From contig NZ_QJHL01000001.1 of NCBI RefSeq assembly GCF_003202405.1, positions 2,232,001 to 2,296,000 of the forward strand: DNA of 64,000 nt. Direction: 5' to 3'. Below, piece by piece: positions 38,001 to 47,166 of the stretch (the stretch's first letter is position 1; the number at the start of each line of letters is the position of its first letter). Source of the DNA: Flavobacterium hydrophilum. GTDB taxonomy: Bacteria; Bacteroidota; Bacteroidia; Flavobacteriales; Flavobacteriaceae. The position numbers and the translations under genes are program-made. A model generated the notes under the pieces. That model worked only from the letters and a program-made list of their open reading frames with translations, was not told the DNA's origin and did no database searches.

Positions 38001-38207
38001 CGCACTCGGTAACGAAAGACCTTTAGAATCAGTTACCTTTCCCGTTATTTTTATGGGATCCTGTGAATTGCCCGTTTGTGCATAACCACTCCCTGCACAG
38101 AGCATTAGAAACAATAAGTAAATCAATCCATCCATGCTAAACTTTTTACTCAAGGCAAATAAGCTTAGTGGCGTGGATGACATTTTCCAAGTCGTTTTAA
38201 TTTTCAT
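35064..38207 (-). CDS. SusC-like TonB-dependent outer-membrane transporter
   Basis: The 1047-residue protein has a signal peptide ending AGSGYAQ, then a carboxypeptidase-regulatory-like domain (ITGKVTDSKGLSLPSATV, about residues 53-130). A plug domain with TVVVVGYGTQKKASVVGAIS and ANGVILINTKRG follows, and then a large beta barrel. It imports oligosaccharides across the outer membrane using TonB energy. It leads the susC-susD-susE transcript. A 138-base block shared with another PUL promoter lies about 150-285 bases upstream of its start. Confidence 0.96.
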   Translation of the reverse strand: MKIKTTWKMSSTPLSLFALSKKFSMDGLIYLLFLMLCAGSGYAQTGNSQDPIKITGKVTDSKGLSLPSATVLEKGTKNAVSTDFDGTFNITVSSPQAILVFKYIGMKEIEKPLNNSRKITVALAEETSDLQTVVVVGYGTQKKASVVGAISTIKPSLLQVGTARTLSNNLAGQITGVMAVQRSGEPGYDQSDIRIRGISTFAGATNPLVLVDGIERNLNDLDPSEIESFSVLKDAAASAVYGVRGANGVILINTKRGFVGAPRIQLRTEYSVQEPTKLPTFIGAAPYMSLLNELSGTELYSQDRIAKTANNYDPDLYPDVNWIDDITKDYAFTSRTNFNVAGGSEILRYALTVSHYNEKGILARDPKQSYDSETKLNRTNVRSNVDVNLSKTTLLRVNIGGFLQNLNKGNSSTDELFGFAFETTPFAHPAVYSDGTLPKIPQRPNPWAVSTQQGYYKQGGSKIESLVSLEQDFKAVTPGLKAKFTYSFDSFSQNRVTRGKSPFYYDVATERDLDGSLIKNRLDTSGQEYLGYTTSQEFGNKRIYLEANTTYNRTFNGKHDVAGLLLYNQDQYQDDRGPQAFRHQGLAGRASYTFDRKYIAEFNFGYNGSENFEKKDRYGFFPSVAVGWIASEEKFMEPYRDIFNKIKFRGAYGLVGNDQIGGNRRFAYLTTISDNNNSDYTFGTGTGVKFEGIEEGEIGVPGLTWENVAKTDLGLELGILNMIDLTVDVFKEKRQDIFISRNTVPSQAGFINAPWANFGKMENKGLEVSLNISKQITPDFFMSWRGNFTYVENKVTERDEAAALKGTYRSATGIQNNTLWGLTATGLYTNEDFATISDNPQNNVLASGIPIPQFGVVRPGDIKYKDRNADGIISGLDEGYIGGTTDPQIVYGFGNTTKYKQFDFSFFFQGVAKSERIIGGANFIPGSGQGTLGNIYSNYNDRWTEENPSQDVFWPRLSYGTNANNSVASTWWKKDMSFGRLKTLELGYSLKKSVAEKIWLQGVRVYCSANNLFYISDFKLWDPELGTSNGLKYPTTKSILFGLDVSL

Positions 38208-38354
38208 TTGAGTTAATTTTTTGGTTTTTATTAGTTAGTTTCATTTCAATTAAAAGAGCTTTTTGAAGAATTGGATTTAATATCATTTTCAGAATTTTTC
38301 AAACAATACCCAAATACTAATAAGGCATTTAATTTTATTCTTTTTTATGGCATG

Positions 38355-38492
38355 TTAAAATATTACACCATTTTTTTATTGATACTATAATTTTATATCC
38401 TAAAAAATATCATTTTAATTTTTGACCAAATTAGGATATTGATAACATAATTTTAACCCCATTTTGTTTCATAATTATGTTGAAATGATGCA
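38355..38492 (-). promoter_or_regulatory. Conserved 138-bp upstream block, copy 1 (susC)
   Basis: This block aligns end to end with 51858-51995, same length and same strand, roughly three quarters identical by eye. GACCAAATTAGGATA and CCCATTTTGTTTCA are shared exactly. Inside this copy are an inverted pair ATATCCTAA/TTAGGATAT and a direct repeat TATTGATACTATAAT/TATTGATAACATAAT 60 bases apart. It is the best candidate for the HTCS binding site upstream of susC. The remainder of the 758-base gap (38493-38908) is AT-rich with only tiny reading frames. Confidence 0.7.
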
Positions 38493-38908
38493 TAGAGCCC
38501 CCGAAAACACTATAAAAATGCATGTGAATCAAAATAAATACTTAATATCTCACAAATGAAAAAATCATTCCCAATAAAAGCATAAAAAAGATGGATTTTT
38601 AAAATGAGATTATTAATTATTTTTCTTTATTTCTTCCTCTATTCCTGAGTAAGATATATGATTTTAAACACATTAGGGATATACGGAGATTATAAAACAT
38701 CCAACTATGATATTCTATTAAATTAGAGATGAATTCCCGTACATTTTTATATCACAGGACTATTAATGATACACATAAATACTCATCAAATGATAATTGG
38801 GGCTTTTCAACAGACATATTCGAAGGGATATTGAAGATGACGAATTACCAAAAGCCACTTCTACCTGAAACACAATCGCTGATAATATAAATATCTCAAA
38901 ACAGCAAA

Positions 38909-38940
38909 AAAAAAATAACGCATGAATACGTTATTTTTTT
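38909..38940. terminator. Terminator between the lone GH43 gene and the susC region
   Basis: AAAAAAATAACG (38909-38920) pairs with CGTTATTTTTTT (38929-38940). A/T runs on both sides make it work in either direction. It ends the GH43 transcript 25 bases past its stop. Confidence 0.8.
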
Positions 38941-38965
38941 ACGGTCTGCAGCTATCTCTTTTTAA

Positions 38966-39949
38966 TTATTTAATCTTATGAGATTTTACTCCTTCATTAG
39001 TTATAATAACAGGCTTTATAAAGCCATTTTCATCAAAATACATTTCTTCTATACACGTTTCTCTGGAATTTCCAAGTGTTTCGGTGAGTGGCCTTCTATG
39101 ATAAACAATAAAATATTTATCCGAATTAGGGTCTTTCATAATCGAGTTATGACCTGCTCCGTTAGCAATTTTAGAATCCTGTTCTAAGATTTTCCCAATT
39201 CTTTTGAATGGCCCCATTGGGGAATCTGCGATGGCATAGGCCACACAATAATCAGGTCCGGTCCAGCCTCCTTCAGACCACATGAAGTAATATTTGTTAT
39301 TTCTGATAAACATAAAAGGACCTTCAACATAGTTTTCAGGAGTGATTTCTTTAAAAACAGTTTTATCTTCAAAAGGTACAAAACCAGTAAAATCAGATTT
39401 TAATTTCGCAATATTACAATGCCTCCATCCTCCGTAAATTAAATAACATTGTCCGTCTTTATCCCTAAACACAAACTGATCGATTGGCTGTGCACCATTA
39501 TAAAATTTATCAACTAATGGTTTTCCAAGGTAATCTCTGTAAGGTCCTTCAGGTTTTGAAGCTACGGCAATACCAATTCCTCCTGTCTCGTTATCACTTT
39601 GAATATCATTAGCTCCAAAAAACAAGAAATATTTATTTTTATTTTTAATGATAGAAGGTGCCCACATTGCTTTTTTAGCCCATTTGACTGCTGTAGTATC
39701 CAAAATCCTGGAATGCTTTGTCCAGTTTACCAGATCTTTTGAAGAAAAAGCGTCCATAAAAATCTGATCTTCGTAACGTGCAGAAAATGTGGGGTAAACC
39801 CAATAGGTTTTATCAAAAATAATTCCTTCCGGATCAGCGTACCAGCCTTTGAATATGGGGTTGTTGTTTTTTGTATTATCCGAAATTATGGTTTGCGCAA
39901 TTGCCTTAGAGAAAGAAATCAGGGATAGCAAAAATAAAACTTGTTTCAT
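38966..39949 (-). CDS. GH43 glycosidase, single-gene transcript
   Basis: The 327-residue protein has a signal peptide (MKQVLFLLSLISFSKAIAQ) and a single GH43 propeller. WYADPEGIIFDKTYWVYPTF gives the catalytic base Asp39, QPIDQFVFRDKDGQ the modulating Asp and NYVEGPFMF the acid Glu. It lacks accessory modules and a T9SS tail, so it is likely periplasmic. It is related to, but clearly distinct from, the two ricin-bearing GH43 proteins. Its own promoter with an operator palindrome and its own terminator suggest separate control. Confidence 0.92.
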   Translation of the reverse strand: MKQVLFLLSLISFSKAIAQTIISDNTKNNNPIFKGWYADPEGIIFDKTYWVYPTFSARYEDQIFMDAFSSKDLVNWTKHSRILDTTAVKWAKKAMWAPSIIKNKNKYFLFFGANDIQSDNETGGIGIAVASKPEGPYRDYLGKPLVDKFYNGAQPIDQFVFRDKDGQCYLIYGGWRHCNIAKLKSDFTGFVPFEDKTVFKEITPENYVEGPFMFIRNNKYYFMWSEGGWTGPDYCVAYAIADSPMGPFKRIGKILEQDSKIANGAGHNSIMKDPNSDKYFIVYHRRPLTETLGNSRETCIEEMYFDENGFIKPVIITNEGVKSHKIK

Positions 39950-39977
39950 TGTTTTCTGGTATAGCTTTATATCTAAA

Positions 39978-40009
39978 CAAATATACTAAATCGATTTAGC
40001 TAAAACAAG
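39978..40009 (-). promoter_or_regulatory. Promoter with embedded CG-centred operator upstream of GH43
   Basis: On the minus strand a perfect Bacteroidota -7 box TATATTTG (39978-39985) is directly preceded by the perfect palindrome CTAAATCGATTTAG (39986-39999). A CTTG that may serve as the -33 element lies 20 bases upstream (40006-40009). Transcription would start about 20 bases before the GH43 ATG. The palindrome in the spacer is where a repressor would block the promoter. The rest of the 346-base gap is AT-rich and without genes. Confidence 0.7.
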
Positions 40010-40179
40010 TTTTTTTTAAATAATAAATAATTATAAACTACAAAAATTAAAATTATACAACCATACTATTAAAAAATTACTGAATAATCATTAATACAAA
40101 TAAATGACCGAGATATTTCATATTACTAAATACGCAATAATTGCAAAGATTTAAAACCTAATCAGAGCAATAATAAAAA

Positions 40180-40211
40180 AATCTGCCTCATTTAAAAAAA
40201 TAAGGCAGATT
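40180..40211 (-). terminator. Intrinsic terminator after the SGNH esterase gene
   Basis: AATCTGCCT and AGGCAGATT form a 9-base stem. On the minus strand it is followed by TTTTTTATTATTG. It ends the upstream half of the PUL. Confidence 0.88.
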
Positions 40212-40295
40212 ATATAAAATCATAGAGAAAAGGCAGTTTTCACATTCCTGCTCCTTTTTCCAGAATGTAATATCGAATTATTTAATTTTACGACA

Positions 40296-43200
40296 TTACT
40301 TTTTGATTATTTTATAAGAACCATTAGTTGAATCTGAATAAAAAATCTTAACTACATAAATTCCTGAGGTAAGTGAATTTACATTTACAGTATTAGAGTT
40401 AGCAACCGTTTTAACCAATCCTCCAAGCGCATTATAAACCTCTATATTCTTAATATCATTATCTCCAGAATCGATTGTAAGGATTTCATGCACCGGATTT
40501 GGATACAATTGTATTGTTTTATTACCGCTGTTAAAATCAATAGTTTTTAATGTTATTGCTGAGAAGTCAATTTTATTTGTGCTTTGGGCAAGATTTGCAA
40601 AAGTTGCTTCACCTGAAGCCGCTCCTCCATCAAGTGGTGCATACAACTCAAGACTTGATTTAAGCATTTTACCATTATTCATCGCTGTTATCTCTTCAAT
40701 ATTCATTCCTGATCTGTAGAAAAACCAGTTTTTATACTGAAGTGATGTTGGTGCATTTGCAGGATTTAGAGAAAATATTTTTGATTCTAATTTTTCATTA
40801 AGGCTTCCTAAAACTGCAGCATCTGAATAAAGGAATGTTGTTCCTCTGGCATAAAAATGAGTTAGCGTGATTTTGTGCCACTGGTTGTCATTTACAACAG
40901 TAGTTCCTGTGATTTTAGTTCCTGAAGGAGAAGTATAAACCAAATGTCCATTCGCATCGATAGCAATAGTACCAGCCGTTGTAGTTGTAGTAAAAGAGGC
41001 CAGATTACCTGTTGTATTTGTTTTAACATCAAACGATGTTGTAAAAGAATGTATCGTTTTTTCAGGTGTAAATTTTATTGCTCCGTTAGCAGCTGTATTA
41101 TTTATATTTAAAGGAGTTCCGGCAACAATTTGTGGTAATGACTTTCCTTGTTCTAAAGCGTCAAATAAGGAAGGAACCATTGCATAAAAGAATTCTGCAT
41201 GTCCAATATCATTTGGATGCAAGTCGTCAGATTTATATCCTGTTGCCCATCTGCCTGCCCCATTATCAATTGCTCCCAGAAGATTGATACTTGGCAAGTC
41301 CCATTCATGAATTAGTAAATTCATTTGCTTTATGAAATTATAATCAGCTGCATTATAGTCTTCACGAGTATAATTATTCATAATCACCGGAATCTTTCCG
41401 TTTTGTTTTGCCTTTGCAATCAGCAATTGCATATTAGTTTTAAACTGGTCAAACGCTGGCTGCCCATTTTCATGAATGCCTTCATTACCAAGAGAAAGAC
41501 CGTAAATCACATACTTGCTGCAATCCCCTATAAGATCTTTTTCGTATCGGTTTAGGAGACTAACCGTATTATTTCCATTTATGGCAATATTTGAAGTAGT
41601 AAATTTAGAACTTGTGCCGCTTGCAAAACGTTCTCCAAGTAACTGACCATATTGATAAGCATACCCTTGATTGTTAGTAGCGCCAAATCCGTTTGCTACA
41701 GAAGATCCCATTACAGATATCTCCAAATCATCTATGTCATCACATTCAATTGAATAGCTATAGTTACTTAAATCAAGTGTAATTTTAAATTTACCGTATT
41801 TAAGTCCAATATCTTCTGTTGGAACATTATAAGCCTGATACTCCGATTTTAGCATCACCGTATTAGTGGTGTTTTTAACTTTATGAAAAGAATAAGGCCA
41901 GTCACCATTCCCTTTGAAGCTGAAACGGGTATCGGTTTCACCATTGGAAACAGTCATATCAATTGTTTTTGACCAGACTCCGTTGCCTTGATAATCCAGG
42001 GGTGCTCCCTCAGCAATATTCCAGCCGCCTGCAATCATATTGGATGCTACAGCCCATCTTATTGGAACAATTGTGTAGGTATTCGTATTTAAATTTACAG
42101 TAATAAGTACTGTTCCTGTTTCCGTCGGATCAATTCCTGCTCCGCTTAAAGAAAGTGCTCCCGCTCCTGAACCTGCACCATAAAAAGCACCACCCGATTT
42201 AGACGTATAAAAGTTAATTGTCCCGTTTGCTTTTAACGAAGTATATATTTCAAAAATGTTTGTTATGTTTTTAGTAAGTCCCCTAACCATTCTCATAGGC
42301 AGAGCATCAACAATATTATCTCCTTTTTCTGTAGCCGTTCCTGAGAAAAACAATTCTGATATCTGATTAGACACGTTAATCGTTTTGGTAGCCGAAACTG
42401 AAGGTGTCAGCAAACTGGTTGCTGTCACTACTACCGACCCATTACCTGTAGGAGTAAGTAAGCCTGAGCTGCTGATAGTGGCAATATTAGCATTATCAAC
42501 TTTCCAGCTTACAGCAGATGAACTTGCGTTTGATGGCGTAACTGCAGCTGACATTTGTGATGTTTGTCCACTTGTTATGATGTCATTTCCTGTTATCTGA
42601 AGTGCAGTTACATGAATTACAGGAATATCGTATTCCTCTACTTTCATGGCGTTTATATAAGCAAAACCTCCGGTAACAATTGATAAGTCGATGATGATTT
42701 CTCCTGAAGCATTTGGAAATAATACACTTGTTTTAAGCACCTTATTTTTATTTCCGTCTGCACCGTCAGTTGTTACAAGCTGCCCTGTAAAAGAATTTGC
42801 TCCCGTAAAAACAAATTTAGATTCTCTTACAGCCTGACCAGATGCAACCCTTGATCCAAAAACATCAAATTTGTAGCCTTTTGAAGGAGATAAATTAGTT
42901 ATTTTAAGTTGTCCTGTGGGATTACTGCCTTCTGTGTAAAAATAATCTGAGGTGGCAGTTTTGATTGCCAGATCATCTAAATTAGCTGTTGTTGGCGTTA
43001 ATAGTCCATAGCTATCAGATGAATTTATTGAAAAATTATCCGTAACTGTAAGGGTATAACCTGTTGCCGTGTTGCTAGAGTTAACCAAAGTGGTCGTAGC
43101 TCCTACTGCTCCGTTTGTGGGGTTATTCCAATAGTGATTGTTTACATCAGGGCTTGGTGTTATTGCTCCATTATTACCACCTGTAGGTCCAAAATCTACA

Positions 43201-43883
43201 TACATACTTTGATTAACCGGAATATTGTATTCTTCCATCTTCATAGCATTGATATAGCCAAAATTTCCTGTGATAATCGACAAGTCAATAGTTATTACCC
43301 CTGAAGCATCCGGGAATAAAAGTGTTGTTTTAAGCGTTTTATTATTATTTCCGGTTGCAGTACCATCCGTTGTTACAAGCTGACCTGTAAAAGAATTTCC
43401 GCCTGTAAAAACAAATTTAGATTCTCTTACCGCCTGACCAGATGCAACCCTCGAGCCAAAAACACTAAACTTATAGCCTTTTGAAGGGGATAAATTGCGT
43501 ATTTTAAGCTGTCCTGTTGGATTAGAAGCCTCTACAAAAAAATAATCCTGAGTAGCTGTTCCGATTGCAAGGTCATCTAAATTAGCCGCCGTTGGTGATG
43601 CCGGTCCATAATTTATAGTAGAATTTAATGTAAAATTATCTGTAACTTCAAGTTTAAAACTTGTAGCCACATTACTGGCATTGGTCAAAGTGATATTGCT
43701 TCCTACACCTTCACTGGTTATATTATTCCAATAGTGACCGTTTGCATCAGGGTTTGGTGTTATTCCTCCCTGAGTTCCGCCTGTTGGGCCAAAATCGACA
43801 TAAAAACTCTGATTAAGAGTTTGTCCATTCAGATGGATAAATCCAAATAAAAGGTAAAATAATAAGAGTAATTTTTTTTTCAT
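40296..43883 (-). CDS. Very large secreted SGNH esterase with T9SS tail
   Basis: The 1195-residue protein has a signal peptide and two homologous N-terminal domains of about 195 residues (about 22-215 and 222-415). Each domain starts FYVDFGPTGG or MYVDFGPTGG and contains NLSPSKGYKFxVFGSRVASG. A Big_2-like Ig domain (420-505) and a SusE-like region (510-720) follow. The SGNH hydrolase (about 722-915) has VMGSSVANGFG (Ser728) and DDLHPNDIGH (Asp886, His889). A LamG-like domain and a T9SS type A tail (IQLYPNPVHEILTI, ending YKIIKK) complete it. It probably removes acetyl groups from the glycan at the surface; the ester is inferred. Confidence 0.88.
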   Translation of the reverse strand: MKKKLLLLFYLLFGFIHLNGQTLNQSFYVDFGPTGGTQGGITPNPDANGHYWNNITSEGVGSNITLTNASNVATSFKLEVTDNFTLNSTINYGPASPTAANLDDLAIGTATQDYFFVEASNPTGQLKIRNLSPSKGYKFSVFGSRVASGQAVRESKFVFTGGNSFTGQLVTTDGTATGNNNKTLKTTLLFPDASGVITIDLSIITGNFGYINAMKMEEYNIPVNQSMYVDFGPTGGNNGAITPSPDVNNHYWNNPTNGAVGATTTLVNSSNTATGYTLTVTDNFSINSSDSYGLLTPTTANLDDLAIKTATSDYFYTEGSNPTGQLKITNLSPSKGYKFDVFGSRVASGQAVRESKFVFTGANSFTGQLVTTDGADGNKNKVLKTSVLFPNASGEIIIDLSIVTGGFAYINAMKVEEYDIPVIHVTALQITGNDIITSGQTSQMSAAVTPSNASSSAVSWKVDNANIATISSSGLLTPTGNGSVVVTATSLLTPSVSATKTINVSNQISELFFSGTATEKGDNIVDALPMRMVRGLTKNITNIFEIYTSLKANGTINFYTSKSGGAFYGAGSGAGALSLSGAGIDPTETGTVLITVNLNTNTYTIVPIRWAVASNMIAGGWNIAEGAPLDYQGNGVWSKTIDMTVSNGETDTRFSFKGNGDWPYSFHKVKNTTNTVMLKSEYQAYNVPTEDIGLKYGKFKITLDLSNYSYSIECDDIDDLEISVMGSSVANGFGATNNQGYAYQYGQLLGERFASGTSSKFTTSNIAINGNNTVSLLNRYEKDLIGDCSKYVIYGLSLGNEGIHENGQPAFDQFKTNMQLLIAKAKQNGKIPVIMNNYTREDYNAADYNFIKQMNLLIHEWDLPSINLLGAIDNGAGRWATGYKSDDLHPNDIGHAEFFYAMVPSLFDALEQGKSLPQIVAGTPLNINNTAANGAIKFTPEKTIHSFTTSFDVKTNTTGNLASFTTTTTAGTIAIDANGHLVYTSPSGTKITGTTVVNDNQWHKITLTHFYARGTTFLYSDAAVLGSLNEKLESKIFSLNPANAPTSLQYKNWFFYRSGMNIEEITAMNNGKMLKSSLELYAPLDGGAASGEATFANLAQSTNKIDFSAITLKTIDFNSGNKTIQLYPNPVHEILTIDSGDNDIKNIEVYNALGGLVKTVANSNTVNVNSLTSGIYVVKIFYSDSTNGSYKIIKK

Positions 43884-43984
43884 TTTTTTGGTTTTTTAGT
43901 TAGTATTACTTCAAGAACGTGTTATCAAAAAGGTAAATTTGATTTTTACAGAATCTAAAATGGACAAAACAAAATCCTCAGAAA

Positions 43985-44755
43985 TTAATTATTTGGGAAC
44001 TTATTATAATTTTTAACATAATCATCCCAAAGTTCATCGATAGTTTTATTTGTCTCTTTTTTCCAAATTTCGGATGTATAAGTACCGGTCCTGCATTTGT
44101 CATCTAGTATCTCAACTATGCCTCTTTTGAAGTTTTTATCCACCCAAAGTAAAAAACGTGCAGTCGTTCTGTACGATGCCTGGTATTTATTTCCTTTATC
44201 ATCTAATGTGCCCGGCAAAACCCAGCCACTTTCTGCATTACTCAATCCATATATTTCTCTTACATAGTCCGCAATCCCTTCTACAAGCCATCCGGGAGTA
44301 TTTTTACTTTCCGGATAAGCCTGAATTAAATGGAAACCTTCATGGACAATAACATCTATATCTTTATCCCTGACTGGTTTTGTGAAAAATTTTGTGAATA
44401 CGGTAATTTCATTATTAATAGCATGTGCCGGATGATCTGTATCTGCATCACTGAAGATTATAATAACACTTTTTGTTGCCTTTGGATTAAAATGCTCAAG
44501 CATTTTAGGATAGGCATCAAAGAAACGTTCCGCTATATTATTTTTAAATTCATTACTAAGTTTTGGATCACTATTTCTTACTGTCAGCTGATAACCGTTT
44601 TTAATTATAACACTGTCTTTTTCAATGAAGTTATTTGTAGCTAAGTTTGCTTTTATCCTATTATGATTACCATTCTTTTCTTCTTTAGAAATAGAGAATA
44701 ATGGCACCAAAAGAATTGAAAAAAGAAAACTCTTTGTATTAATTTTAAAATTCAT
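43985..44755 (-). CDS. Basic-secretory-protein-type metallopeptidase
   Basis: The 256-residue protein has an N-terminal signal peptide. VIVHEGFHLIQ is a zinc-binding HExxH motif (His138, Glu139, His142), followed by PGWLVEGIADYVREIYG, the signature of the plant/bacterial basic secretory protein family. Such proteins are putative metallopeptidases of unclear substrate. The gene lies between the GH31 and the SGNH esterase genes, on the same strand, with 70- and 101-base gaps. A role in freeing glycan from glycoprotein is possible but unproven. Confidence 0.85.
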   Translation of the reverse strand: MNFKINTKSFLFSILLVPLFSISKEEKNGNHNRIKANLATNNFIEKDSVIIKNGYQLTVRNSDPKLSNEFKNNIAERFFDAYPKMLEHFNPKATKSVIIIFSDADTDHPAHAINNEITVFTKFFTKPVRDKDIDVIVHEGFHLIQAYPESKNTPGWLVEGIADYVREIYGLSNAESGWVLPGTLDDKGNKYQASYRTTARFLLWVDKNFKRGIVEILDDKCRTGTYTSEIWKKETNKTIDELWDDYVKNYNKFPNN

Positions 44756-44825
44756 ATTACAGACTTAATAGTTAAACAAAAAACACATAAAAACCTGATT
44801 TACAAACAAAAAATCAGACAATAAA

Positions 44826-46991
44826 TTATTTTAAAGTAATCGTGATACCATCTTTAAGCGTACCCGAACCTGTATATATTTTACCGCTCAATATTAAACT
44901 TACATTTACTGCTTTTACATCTTCATTGCTATTTCTCTTGCCCTCAACATTAGAAACTCTCACAATAACAATATCATTTTTTTTCTCAGCCGAAAAAGTT
45001 ATTAGAGCATAATCCCCTTTTTGAAATCCAAATCCATCTCCGGAATCTAAATACAATTCCCCACTTGCTTTGCCTTCTTTATCAAGACAAACAAAAAGGC
45101 TTAACGGATCGAATGAATTCTCTCCTGCATTCTGAATCACTTTACCGGCAGGAATAATACTTCCGCCTCTGATACTTAATTTTGCCTGATATTTATCTGT
45201 CTTTTCTCCTTCAATAAGATTTAGTTCTTCCCATATTCCTGATGGAAGTACTGGATTTTTTGCAAATGCCGGAACCACCAAAAGATTTTCTCCTAATAAA
45301 AATGCCTGTTCCTCGGCTCTTAAACGTGAATCTTTAACGTCTGCAAAAAATACTGGCGACATAACGGGCATTCCTGTTTTAGAAGATTCATAAAAAAGGG
45401 TGTATAGATAGGGCAACAAGCGATAGCGTCTTTCTAAAGCAATTCGCGATGTTTTTTCTATTTCGGGACCGTAAGCCCAAGGCTCTTTATCATTTGTTCC
45501 TGCACAGGCGTGACCTCGTGCAAAAGGCATAAATGCCCCAAACCCAAGCCAGTTTGCCCATAGATCTCCGTCTGTATTTCCTAGAAAACCACCTATATCC
45601 GGACCACTGAATGGCTGCCCTGATAATCCGAGTGTAAGAGACATCGGTACAGATAGTTTCAGGTGATCCCAACCGGCATAATTGTCTCCTGTCCAGGTTG
45701 CGGCAAAACGCTGTCCTCCTAATAAATTTGACCTCGTTAAAAGAAATGGGCGCTTTTCAGGATTTGTTTTTAGAATCCCATCATAAGAAGCTTCCACCAT
45801 CAATCGGCCGTAAGCATTGTGATAAAGCAAGTGAGAACCCTGTGGTAAATTTCCGCCTCCTTTGTGCGGAGTGTCATAAGGCATTGTACCCAAGCGTTTA
45901 TCTTCAGGAAAATCATTATCATTTACGGCAGGCTCATTCATATCATTCCAGACTCCGTCAATACCTGTATTTAAAAAGTCTTTGTACAATCCTGCCCACC
46001 ATTTTCTTGTTTTAGGACTTGTAAAATCGGGAAATGCACAATCTCCCGGCCAAACTTTACCGTGATATTCTTCTCCGTTATTTTGCTGCACCCAAACATC
46101 ATTTTTTGAGCCGGACTGATAAACTGTATACTCTTTATCAACTTTAACTCCCGGATCTATCATGTAAATTGCCTTAAAGCCTTTTGAATGCAGATTATCA
46201 TTTAATCGTTTAGGATTTTCGAACCTGATACTGTCAAATGTAAAAACCCTGTATCCCTGCATATAATCAATATCCATCCAGATCACGTCACATGGAATTT
46301 TCTTTTCTCTGAAGTTATCAGCTATTTCCATAACACGTTTTTCACTGTCATAAGAGAATCGGCATTGGTGATATCCTAGTGCCCAACGCGGAGGCAATTT
46401 TATTGTTCCTGTTAATTCAGAAAGCCCTTTCATAACCTCCTGAGGCGATTTTCTGTCGATAATATATACTCTGAACAAAGCGCCCTCAGAATTATAAATA
46501 ATCTGATTAGAATTTGTAATTAGCTCTGCTTTCCATGTACTGTCAAAAATAATTCCGAAAGCAGACCCGTCAGGACGTACGCCCATAACCCATGGATGAG
46601 TCTGGTATAATCTTTTACCACCTTCTACACTGTAAGCACCTGTATCTGTATTCCATAATTTTATAGACTGACCATTACGCAATAATGGACCGGTAACTTC
46701 TCCTCCACCATATAAACTTATATCTCCTTTCAAATTTAAAACCGCACTAGCCTTATTATTTGCAAATGAAAATTCAGGGATTAAAGACCAGTCAGTTGGC
46801 ACTTTCCCCTTAGAAATTGGTTCAGATGCAAGAATCAAGGATGGTGTTTTGTTTTTATCAAATCCTTTAGGTACAAATTCTACTATGCGATTCCCTACTG
46901 CTGATTTTTTTTGCAAAGGAACCTGTTGTGCATAAATTGCCATACCTGTCGAAATAAAGAATATTGAAAATATTGTGGTTTTAAAATTCAT
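44826..46991 (-). CDS. GH31 alpha-glucosidase-like enzyme, periplasmic form
   Basis: The 721-residue protein has a signal peptide (MNFKTTIFSIFFISTGMAIYAQQ) and a single GH31 enzyme unit. GVWNDMNEPA carries the nucleophile Asp350 and TWTGDNYAGW the acid/base Asp436. It is closely related to the catalytic part of the 1374-residue GH31 at 24983-29107 but lacks the SusE-like repeats and the T9SS tail. It is therefore likely the periplasmic counterpart, acting on imported oligosaccharides. A CG-centred palindrome sits 51 bases upstream of the start. Confidence 0.93.
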   Translation of the reverse strand: MNFKTTIFSIFFISTGMAIYAQQVPLQKKSAVGNRIVEFVPKGFDKNKTPSLILASEPISKGKVPTDWSLIPEFSFANNKASAVLNLKGDISLYGGGEVTGPLLRNGQSIKLWNTDTGAYSVEGGKRLYQTHPWVMGVRPDGSAFGIIFDSTWKAELITNSNQIIYNSEGALFRVYIIDRKSPQEVMKGLSELTGTIKLPPRWALGYHQCRFSYDSEKRVMEIADNFREKKIPCDVIWMDIDYMQGYRVFTFDSIRFENPKRLNDNLHSKGFKAIYMIDPGVKVDKEYTVYQSGSKNDVWVQQNNGEEYHGKVWPGDCAFPDFTSPKTRKWWAGLYKDFLNTGIDGVWNDMNEPAVNDNDFPEDKRLGTMPYDTPHKGGGNLPQGSHLLYHNAYGRLMVEASYDGILKTNPEKRPFLLTRSNLLGGQRFAATWTGDNYAGWDHLKLSVPMSLTLGLSGQPFSGPDIGGFLGNTDGDLWANWLGFGAFMPFARGHACAGTNDKEPWAYGPEIEKTSRIALERRYRLLPYLYTLFYESSKTGMPVMSPVFFADVKDSRLRAEEQAFLLGENLLVVPAFAKNPVLPSGIWEELNLIEGEKTDKYQAKLSIRGGSIIPAGKVIQNAGENSFDPLSLFVCLDKEGKASGELYLDSGDGFGFQKGDYALITFSAEKKNDIVIVRVSNVEGKRNSNEDVKAVNVSLILSGKIYTGSGTLKDGITITLK

Positions 46992-47033
46992 ATTATAAAT
47001 TTTAATGTTATTATATTATTATAAGTTTAAAAA

Positions 47034-47055
47034 CAATTTTACTAAAACGTTTTAG
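47034..47055 (-). promoter_or_regulatory. Operator palindrome abutting a -7-like box upstream of GH31
   Basis: CTAAAACGTTTTAG (47042-47055) is a perfect 14-base palindrome. On the minus strand it is followed directly by TAAAATTG, one base from TAnnTTTG. This is the same arrangement as at 39978-39999. No convincing -33 box at the usual distance was found. Confidence 0.6.
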
Positions 47056-47166
47056 CAAATAAATACAAAGAAATTGATTCTACAAAATATTTTTATAAAA
47101 AATAAGTGTGGAATTTATTTTTTTACCGAACTATCTGGTATTTAAAGACTTCTGAAAATAAATAAA

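Noticed and set aside
38493-38908. Possible small gene or remnant upstream of susC
   Set aside because: Only very short reading frames with stops in all frames; looks like AT-rich non-coding DNA.
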